Part shown: positions 1 through 6,405 of the stretch, piece by piece | Position numbering within the stretch: the stretch's first letter is position 1 | Layout: each line of letters begins with the position of its first letter | Source of the DNA: Bacillota bacterium | GTDB lineage: Bacteria; Bacillota; Clostridia; Oscillospirales; Acutalibacteraceae | Direction of reading: 5' to 3' | Length of the DNA stretch: 8,784 nucleotides | Assembly: GCA_023415895.1 (NCBI GenBank) | Contig: JAEZJA010000111.1 | Span: 1-8,784, forward strand | Program-made: the position numbers and the translations under genes | Notes under the pieces: model-generated | The model's input: the letters and a program-made list of their open reading frames with translations, nothing else | Told to the model about the DNA's origin: nothing | Database searches by the model: none

Positions 1-2064
1 TTCTCTGTGCTGGATGGCGCGTATTTTGGCGTCAGCGTTACAGATGAAGAGAGAAATGTCGGTTATGGGTTCAGCAACCGAGTACTCCTGAACATCATGA
101 CATTTGATGATTCATTGGAAACGGAAAGCAATATCAGTGGAAGCACTCATGTTGTTATTGATGAGCCAGAAAATGCAGAAAACGGACGCTCTATTAAATT
201 TAGCGTTGATCGTCGGCAAGCAACATCTCAAACCTGGCCATCTGTCTCCATCACACCGGTAGATGGAATGGATGGGGAAGGCATTCGATTCTGGGTGAAG
301 AACCGGACTGAAAACGCACAAGGAGCCTACCAATTCCAGTTTGAAAAGATCGCCCTGAATTCAGTAAAAGATGGGGAAAGCAAAACTTTCACAAAGAAAT
401 ATTTTATAATTAATGCCGACTATGAAGGTTGGTATACGATTCCCTATTCAGAATTCGCAGATGCAGATGGAAATGCGCCTACCAAAACAGATATTGCCTA
501 TTTTTCAAATATGGTGGTACAGCTCAACTGTCTGCCAGAAATATTTTACAATGTGTATTTTGATTCATTCCAAGTCGTGCAGCCACGCGTACACGCTTTG
601 GAGAGCTTGTCCCTCGAGCAAGAGAAAATCTATTTGACACCAGGAGTAACAACCCGTCTGAAGTATACGATGAATCCAGAATATGCCACCAATCGTCGTG
701 TGGTCTGGAGCGTGGAAGACAAAGCGGTTGCGGATGTTGATTCTAACGGAAATGTTCGTGGGGTGGCAAAAGGAAAAACCGTTGTAACCGTCTCTTCATT
801 CGATGGTACACTTAGTGCAAAATGTAATGTAGTGGTACGCGAAAAAGATGTAAGCAATAGCCGTGTCCTCTTTGATTTTGAAGGTGGATCAGTACCGACA
901 GGTTCGGTTGTGTCTGCCGGTGAAGCGGATATCGATTACATTAACGTCGAAGAGGGAGCATCCCTAAAGCTGATCCCCTCCGGTGGTTGCGCAGAGATCA
1001 CACTTGTTCCGACAGCTCCTTATCAGTTCTATGGACAGACCATAACCGTGTGGGTACGGGGAAATACAACGGCCAATATGCGTGTCGTACTGACGACAGC
1101 ATCCGGTCTGAAGTTTTCTTTCACGCAGAGCGGTCTGGATGAGGATGGCGACACGCTAGATTTTGAATACGACCAATTTAAGTTAAATGGCACTGGACGA
1201 GCACCGACACTGCAAGAGATTGTGGATTTTAAAGACGTTATGCTTTCTTTCTCCGGCTTGGGATCGGAAAACGTGTATGTGGATAATGTCAAAGTGCGTA
1301 ATCCCCGTTCCTATGGAATGGTCGGCAAACTCGAAAACAGCGACGGTGGACTGGGCATCACCTTGACCAACCCCGAGCAGGCGGTGAAAGGATTGGTATG
1401 GCAGACGGTACCTGTCGCCAGTGGCATTGATTATGAATGGGCACTGACGTTGCTTGACAATAACAATGTGCTGACCAATCGTATCAACGTCAACATGTTC
1501 CAATTAGACTTCCTCGATAGCAACTACTCCGTACGTAGTTTGGAGTCACCGGCTAATTTCAAAATGATGATTCCGTCCATCCTGAGTGGATATACCAACC
1601 TGTGGATTGTCCGCATTGCGGAAAATGGTTCGATATCGGGTGTTCGTGCTGTCAACGACGGTCTGTATGTTGAGTTTTCTACAGCTGTGTCCGGCTTGTA
1701 TGCCGTGGTGGCGCGAGATGATGCAGAGGCTCTGAGCTTACGAGAGGTCGAGTACTTCATTCCGACGGAAGATGAGTGGGATGGCTCGCAGGAGTTGTCT
1801 GAAGATTCCGTGGTGTCAGAACCCGAAGGTGAGGAACCCACGCAGTCGGGAACCGAGTCGGAGGAACCGAGCGATCACGAAGATGAAAAGCCCATCAGTA
1901 ACGATGAGAAAGAACAACCAAAATCGGCATACTGGTGGTGTATTGCCGGCATAGCATTCCTTGTGCTGGTCGGTGGAGCCAGTACGGTGATTGTCCTGAT
2001 GAGAAAGTCGGCGAAAAAAGCAGCGGCAGATTCGGCCGCTTCTGCAGGAGGAGATAACAAATGA
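1..2064 (+). CDS. Multidomain surface protein with BIG2 domain and C-terminal membrane anchor (5' partial)
   Basis: The reading frame is open from base 1, so the true start and any signal peptide lie upstream; the GTG at 7 has no visible reason to be the start. Counting the codon at 1-3 as residue 1, I see: a beta-rich module at about 28-196 that resembles galactose-binding-like/CIA30-like sugar-binding folds; a BIG2 Ig-like domain at about 198-280 (pattern LTPGVTTRLKYTMNPEYA, then VVWSVED, then GNVRGVAKGKTVVTV); a second CIA30-like module at about 288-436 (starts VLFDFEGG, ends VYVDNVKV); a further beta domain at about 440-572 ending VSGLYAVVA, a pattern common just before anchors in Clostridia surface proteins; an acidic Ser/Glu/Pro linker at about 573-643; one membrane helix at 644-667; and a short basic tail. 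No LPXTG motif is present, so anchoring is by the helix. It is probably an envelope polysaccharide-binding protein. The fold names are inferred from sequence look; only BIG2 and the anchor are firm. The missing N-terminus could carry an enzyme domain. Confidence 0.85.
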   Translation, partial: FSVLDGAYFGVSVTDEERNVGYGFSNRVLLNIMTFDDSLETESNISGSTHVVIDEPENAENGRSIKFSVDRRQATSQTWPSVSITPVDGMDGEGIRFWVKNRTENAQGAYQFQFEKIALNSVKDGESKTFTKKYFIINADYEGWYTIPYSEFADADGNAPTKTDIAYFSNMVVQLNCLPEIFYNVYFDSFQVVQPRVHALESLSLEQEKIYLTPGVTTRLKYTMNPEYATNRRVVWSVEDKAVADVDSNGNVRGVAKGKTVVTVSSFDGTLSAKCNVVVREKDVSNSRVLFDFEGGSVPTGSVVSAGEADIDYINVEEGASLKLIPSGGCAEITLVPTAPYQFYGQTITVWVRGNTTANMRVVLTTASGLKFSFTQSGLDEDGDTLDFEYDQFKLNGTGRAPTLQEIVDFKDVMLSFSGLGSENVYVDNVKVRNPRSYGMVGKLENSDGGLGITLTNPEQAVKGLVWQTVPVASGIDYEWALTLLDNNNVLTNRINVNMFQLDFLDSNYSVRSLESPANFKMMIPSILSGYTNLWIVRIAENGSISGVRAVNDGLYVEFSTAVSGLYAVVARDDAEALSLREVEYFIPTEDEWDGSQELSEDSVVSEPEGEEPTQSGTESEEPSDHEDEKPISNDEKEQPKSAYWWCIAGIAFLVLVGGASTVIVLMRKSAKKAAADSAASAGGDNK
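2046..2053 (+). promoter_or_regulatory. Strong ribosome binding site for the lipoprotein hydrolase gene
   Basis: AGGAGGAG lies 7 bases before the ATG at 2061, inside the last codons of the upstream gene. It fixes the start of the hydrolase at 2061, which also yields a proper lipoprotein signal peptide. The stop TGA of the upstream gene overlaps this start as ATGA, which suggests coupled translation. Confidence 0.85.
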
Positions 2065-4391
2065 AAAAGGCCAAAATAGCCTCGCCTTTCGTGTGCGCAA
2101 TTCTTGTATTGATGCTGTTGTCATCCTGTGCACGGAATCCGGTTGTTCACAGCTCAACACCATCGGATATCACCTCAAATCCAACTACAGCCGTTTCGGT
2201 CGGTGACGGTTCGTCTGTTGATTCGTCAGTGGAGGAGCCGTCTCAAACGGAAACCACGAGCAACGTCACCAGCAGTACACAGGCCTCGGGCTATTACATG
2301 TATTCTGAGGTGTACGAAACCAACCCGTCCAGCTGGAGTAAGGATGCGACCGGCCGCGCTACTGTGCGCAATCTGCCGGAGTATTCTTTCGATGAAGATA
2401 CCTATTACAACAAGGTAATGAATAGCAACGGATATACGCGAACCAACAATTTTGTCCGTGGAGTGACGGGCGATTTCCGCCACATTACGGAGGGATACAA
2501 CCTGTCTGCCGCTACCCAACAAAAGGATGCGGCGGTTATCCCCACGCTCAACTTGTCAGGGTGGCGGTATTGGACCGAGCCAACGCAAGCGGAGCTGCAA
2601 AGCAATCTCCTCAGCGGATTACTCAATGCCTATACGAGTAGCGCCTTTCGCACTCTCTTCCCCCTCAGTAAGTCGCCGCTAGGGGAGGACGATGGCTATA
2701 ACTTTACGAAAGTGGATTCGCTGATCCCGCAGTTCAATGATACGGCCGCACGGCTGTCCCAGTTGACTGCCACCAACGGTATGTCCGCATACCTCATGGC
2801 CAATGAGTTCCATAACTTTACGAATCATGGTTTTGACCAAGACACACAGCAATATTTTAAGCAGACCTGGCTTCCCGCACGTTTCGGGTCTTTGGAAAAC
2901 ATGAACCGACTTCTCGGAACAACATACCCCTCCTTTGATAAGGTTTTCTATAACAACGGCACTGATCATGATGCTTTATATGGCGGCAAAAGCGATAATG
3001 GTCTGAGCTACGAATTCTGGCTCTGCCGTCGGTATTTGTACGAAGAGTCTGTATACAAGGCCTATAACATCTGGCACGCGGCGAATCCGAAACTGCCGAT
3101 CGGTATGGCGACATACGGACAAAACGGCGACACTTACGGTCCGTTATCGCGGTTGGATTTCCTGAACGTAGGCGCCTCGAATCTGTATCCTGACGAGCGT
3201 CGGATGCAGGCTACCTGGGCTTTTGATATCGACCGCAACCTGACTACCTATGAAGGAAAACCCTTTTACATCACGGAGATGGGATACTCCAACAAAAACG
3301 CGGATTCTTGGACAGATGATACGCTGGCTCCCGTGGCGCGTGGCATGAAACAGACGCTGGCTTTGGCGTATATGCGTCCGCAGGTGCAAGGTGCATATTG
3401 GTTTAATTTTGGTTACATGAAAGATAGTACCCGTGGTGCCAATGCGGCATGGGGCGTTGTGGATCCTTGGCATAATCGTACGATTGTCACCGACACGATG
3501 GGCGAAGTGTATTCAGACTTTGAGAAGCTCGATAACTGGATGACCGGTGCCTCTTCTTCTCCGGTTGTGGCGATTTCTGACGGTATGCTGAATCAACGCC
3601 GCTACAATATCTACGATACCGATATGACTGCCAAAGTGCTGTACGCCAAAGGCGTTACCGTCAAGGTCGTGCGTTCTTTGGACAACACCGATCTTGCCGG
3701 ACTGACATCCAACAAGCTCATTTGGACAGACGAGAATTTTTCACAGACACCAACCGGGAAGGAAGATAGTGCTTCCGCCATGGTGTCCTACCTGAAAAAC
3801 CCCGAAAACTCCGTTTTGTATATGCGGGAAAAATTCCCGACGGCGGTATATGGGATCGGAGGACTTGGAGCCGATACAGTTGAAGGACTGAAAAAACTGT
3901 ATCCGAATTTCGAGTATACACCGGTTTCTTCACAGGGCAATTATACCGACGTATGGAAGGCGGTTGCGCCGTTTATCCACGGTGATTTTGTCAGCGGAAA
4001 AGTTGCTGTAACAAAGGGTACCGTTGACAGTTCGACTGTGCGTATTCTTGACTCGGTTTCCGATGGTGTCGGCTTCTCTGATCTTACGTTTGACGTTCAG
4101 CAGCAGTTGCTGTATAAGAACGGGCATGTGTATCTATGCCTCGTCAATTCAAACAGCGATGCCGCTGTTGGTGAACTGAACGTGGTGTTTGGTGTTAATG
4201 CCGGTGCCAAATTCAACCTGCATCCGCAGATTTTGGCGGCCGATGGCAATGTATCTGTGTCCCGGTCGAACCGTGCATTGGTTCCCGAATGGGTTGACCA
4301 AAGCAGCAGCAAAATTGCCTATGGTATGGTGACGATCAAGAACCTCGACACATACGCTTTCATTGATCTGGGCATGGCTGTTGTGGAATAA
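2061..4391 (+). CDS. Lipoprotein glycoside hydrolase, GH42-like (beta-galactosidase type)
   Basis: This 776-residue protein starts with a type II signal peptide (basic MKKAK, hydrophobic core, lipobox LSSC with Cys23), so it should be tethered outside the cytoplasmic membrane. A Ser/Thr-rich linker runs to about residue 75. The next part resembles the GH42 (clan GH-A) plan: a TIM barrel to about 480; the Asn-Glu pair N248/E249 as likely acid/base; the stretch WLPARFGSLENMNRLLGTTY, which matches the usual GH42 helix after that strand; and ITEMG with E406 as likely nucleophile. After it come an alpha/beta domain at about 500-640 like the GH42 trimerisation domain and a C-terminal beta-sandwich ending NLDTYAFIDLG. 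The first barrel strands are divergent and I could not place them confidently. Family assignment is by motif order recalled from known GH42 enzymes, not by a search; a related GH-A family or a new subfamily is possible. Substrate is unknown. It is translationally coupled to the surface protein upstream and followed by its own paralog. Confidence 0.85.
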   Translation: MKKAKIASPFVCAILVLMLLSSCARNPVVHSSTPSDITSNPTTAVSVGDGSSVDSSVEEPSQTETTSNVTSSTQASGYYMYSEVYETNPSSWSKDATGRATVRNLPEYSFDEDTYYNKVMNSNGYTRTNNFVRGVTGDFRHITEGYNLSAATQQKDAAVIPTLNLSGWRYWTEPTQAELQSNLLSGLLNAYTSSAFRTLFPLSKSPLGEDDGYNFTKVDSLIPQFNDTAARLSQLTATNGMSAYLMANEFHNFTNHGFDQDTQQYFKQTWLPARFGSLENMNRLLGTTYPSFDKVFYNNGTDHDALYGGKSDNGLSYEFWLCRRYLYEESVYKAYNIWHAANPKLPIGMATYGQNGDTYGPLSRLDFLNVGASNLYPDERRMQATWAFDIDRNLTTYEGKPFYITEMGYSNKNADSWTDDTLAPVARGMKQTLALAYMRPQVQGAYWFNFGYMKDSTRGANAAWGVVDPWHNRTIVTDTMGEVYSDFEKLDNWMTGASSSPVVAISDGMLNQRRYNIYDTDMTAKVLYAKGVTVKVVRSLDNTDLAGLTSNKLIWTDENFSQTPTGKEDSASAMVSYLKNPENSVLYMREKFPTAVYGIGGLGADTVEGLKKLYPNFEYTPVSSQGNYTDVWKAVAPFIHGDFVSGKVAVTKGTVDSSTVRILDSVSDGVGFSDLTFDVQQQLLYKNGHVYLCLVNSNSDAAVGELNVVFGVNAGAKFNLHPQILAADGNVSVSRSNRALVPEWVDQSSSKIAYGMVTIKNLDTYAFIDLGMAVVE

Positions 4392-4395
4392 GAAA

Positions 4396-4401
4396 AAGGT
4401 G
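4396..4401 (+). promoter_or_regulatory. Weak ribosome binding site for the signal-less hydrolase
   Basis: AAGGTG lies 9 bases before the ATG at 4411. An in-frame TGA at 4402-4404 rules out any start further upstream in this frame, so the lack of a signal peptide is not a start-choice error. The next in-frame ATG at 4456 has no purine-rich site before it. Confidence 0.55.
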
Positions 4402-4410
4402 TGAAGCAGT

Positions 4411-6366
4411 ATGGAATGCCGAACGAACAAAAAACAAGTACGGCGCACCACATTTATGAGGGGCGTAGGTGCTGACCGTCGTCATATAACCGAAGGGTAT
4501 ACACTCTCGGACCTGACAAAAGAGAAGGATGCGCAGGCTTGGCCTTTGATGAATACCAATTCCAATCGGGTGTGGTATTACAACAAAGACATGGATTTAT
4601 CCCAATCTCAGGATAGCGCAGCGATCACCTGGAACGGGTTTGGACCGTTTCCGTCCAGCCGGACAGTGGACGGTGCGGAAACAGGACATCGCTTCTGCCT
4701 GTGGGAGCAGGCAGAAGCCAATGTTCGCGAGGCCGCGGAAAAGCTTGCGCAGTTTAAGGGTATGGATAAGCTGACGGTGATGATGATCCGCAACGAAGCC
4801 TGCAACGCTTATTGGATGAACGGTGGCGGCGGATTTGATCCGGACACTCTCGCGTATTTCCGCACTTCCTGGTTGCCTGAGCGCTTTGGCTGTGTGGAGG
4901 AAATGAATCGACTGGCCGCCACAACCTATGAATCGTTCGACGCGGTATTTCAAGCCCCTGCAACAGAGCGGGAAAACCGCACACTGCGGTACGAGCATTA
5001 CCTTTGCATGCGCTATACCTACGAGGAATGTGTACGAAAAACCTATGATATGATGCACGCGGCGAATCCGGACCTGCCCATCGGCATGGCGACTTTTGGG
5101 CAGGGCGCCGACCCCTATGGCTCCTATGCAAGGCTGGATTTTTTAAATACCGGCGCGAGCAATTTGTATGAGTGTGAACGGCGGTATCTGGCCGGGTGGG
5201 CATTCGATATTGATCGCAATTTAGCGACCTATGCCGGCAAACCCTTTTACATTACCGAAATGGGAAAAGCCAACAACAGTGACGGCTGGACACAACGTTC
5301 ACTCTATTATGTGATGCGGGACATTCGGCAATCAATAGCCATCGCGTTTATGCGGCCACAAGTGCACGGCACATACTGGTTCAATTATGGCTATATGCTC
5401 GAGGGCATCAAAGGCGTGTGGGGACTTGTAGATCCCGAACATAATATGACGCCGCTGGTGCATACCCTTGGGGATGTGTACCGGGATGTGGAAAGCCTTG
5501 ACCAAGCGTTTTCCGGTGTGTACTCCTGTCCTCTCGTTGCCGTTACGGATCAGCAGGTGGATCAGATACGTGACCATGTGTATGATACCGATACGTTGAT
5601 GAATGTCCTGTACGCCAAAGGTGTGACCATCCGTGTTGTACGCATGTCGGATGATCGGGATTTGCGTGCGCTGGACATGGACAAGCTGATTCTTACCGAT
5701 CTTACTCTGTCTCAGAATCCCGATGGTTCTGAGGATGTCAGCACAGCTCTGCTCAATTACCTGAGCCAACAGGGCAATGAAGTGTTGTCACTGCGCTGTC
5801 GGTTGCCTCGCCCCTTGTTTGGCAAGGGCGGTCTGCCGGCGAAAACACCGGACGAGTTGCAGGATAAACTACCGGGATTCATTAGTCGTCCGGTAACGGG
5901 AATGGAAAATTTCCGAGAGGTATGGCATGTGATCGCCCCATTTATCCACGGTGAATTTATAAAGGGAAAAGTTCCGCTCGATACGGAAGAAACGGACAGC
6001 TCTGTCGTGCGCATACTGGATACTTATGCGTTTTCGGACGGAACCTCTTTCCCGGAATTCACCGTGCAGCAGCAATTGGTGTATGGCAATCGACGAGTTA
6101 TTTTGTGTCTGGTAAACACCTTTAATTCCATCATCAGCGACATGGCTCTGCCTGCCATCGACATCACTCTGGGAATCAACAAAAAAGCCGGCTTCCATGC
6201 GTGCGCGGATGTGTTGGCGGCCCATGGAGACGTAAAAGCTTCGCTGACGCAACAGCCACGGTTACCGGAATGGGATGTGCAGGATACCGATGCCATTGAA
6301 TATTTGACCATTCGTGTACAAAATTTAGATACCTATGCGTTTATCGATATTGGTGGGATAGATTAA
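4411..6366 (+). CDS. Signal-less GH42-like glycoside hydrolase, paralog of the upstream lipoprotein enzyme
   Basis: This 651-residue protein aligns with the upstream hydrolase from its residue 15 (FMRGVGADRRHITEGY against FVRGVTGDFRHITEGY) to the last residues (NLDTYAFIDIG). In the stretch from LPIGMAT to ITEMG I count 49 identical residues of 64. The likely catalytic residues are kept: Asn128/Glu129 (acid/base) and Glu283 (nucleophile), 154 residues apart against 157 in the paralog. The GH42-like helix stretch WLPERFGCVEEMNRLAATTY is also present. An alpha/beta domain follows at about 373-500 and a beta-sandwich at about 540-651. It has no signal peptide, lipobox or membrane segment, so it is predicted to be cytoplasmic. 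Compared with its neighbour it lacks about 116 N-terminal residues: the signal and linker, but also about 40-50 residues that may hold the first barrel strand. The frame is intact over its whole length, which argues against a decayed copy. It probably arose by tandem duplication and may act on imported oligosaccharides; its activity and substrate are unproven. Confidence 0.85.
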   Translation: MECRTNKKQVRRTTFMRGVGADRRHITEGYTLSDLTKEKDAQAWPLMNTNSNRVWYYNKDMDLSQSQDSAAITWNGFGPFPSSRTVDGAETGHRFCLWEQAEANVREAAEKLAQFKGMDKLTVMMIRNEACNAYWMNGGGGFDPDTLAYFRTSWLPERFGCVEEMNRLAATTYESFDAVFQAPATERENRTLRYEHYLCMRYTYEECVRKTYDMMHAANPDLPIGMATFGQGADPYGSYARLDFLNTGASNLYECERRYLAGWAFDIDRNLATYAGKPFYITEMGKANNSDGWTQRSLYYVMRDIRQSIAIAFMRPQVHGTYWFNYGYMLEGIKGVWGLVDPEHNMTPLVHTLGDVYRDVESLDQAFSGVYSCPLVAVTDQQVDQIRDHVYDTDTLMNVLYAKGVTIRVVRMSDDRDLRALDMDKLILTDLTLSQNPDGSEDVSTALLNYLSQQGNEVLSLRCRLPRPLFGKGGLPAKTPDELQDKLPGFISRPVTGMENFREVWHVIAPFIHGEFIKGKVPLDTEETDSSVVRILDTYAFSDGTSFPEFTVQQQLVYGNRRVILCLVNTFNSIISDMALPAIDITLGINKKAGFHACADVLAAHGDVKASLTQQPRLPEWDVQDTDAIEYLTIRVQNLDTYAFIDIGGID

Positions 6367-6390
6367 CAGGCATAGTTTTTTCAACAAAGT

Positions 6391-6398
6391 AGGGGGAG
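6391..6398 (+). promoter_or_regulatory. Ribosome binding site supporting a GTG start
   Basis: AGGGGGAG lies 7 bases before the GTG at 6406. This decides the start of the solute-binding protein, because no ATG in this frame lies before the hydrophobic signal core; the first in-frame ATG (6460) is inside it. The 39-base gap before the GTG holds no hairpin I can see; the T-run at 6375-6380 has no stem in front of it. Confidence 0.75.
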
Positions 6399-6405
6399 TC
6401 GTCCG

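Noticed and set aside
1..600. Lower G+C at the start of the window (about 43% by hand count) as a sign of transferred DNA
   Set aside because: Other parts of the locus range from about 40% to 57% per 60 bases, and 2701-3000 is about 47%, so the shift is mild and not a clear boundary.
1772..1954. Alternative + strand frame of 60 codons overlapping the end of the surface protein gene
   Set aside because: It is a frame-shifted reading of the acidic linker region with low-complexity composition and no start signal.
4597..5058. Antisense open frame of 153 codons inside the second hydrolase gene, and similar antisense frames elsewhere (4754-5203, 5332-5769, 5869-6252)
   Set aside because: They lie opposite firmly supported coding sequence, have no convincing ribosome binding site and no recognisable domains; they follow from codon bias on the coding strand.
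4411..6366. Second hydrolase as a pseudogene produced by partial duplication
   Set aside because: The frame is uninterrupted for 651 codons, the likely catalytic residues are kept, and substitutions look conservative in the core; a functional protein is more likely, although the short N-terminus leaves some doubt.
6367..6405. T-run in the gap before the solute-binding protein gene as a possible terminator
   Set aside because: No stem-loop precedes the TTTTTT run, so there is no support for an intrinsic terminator.
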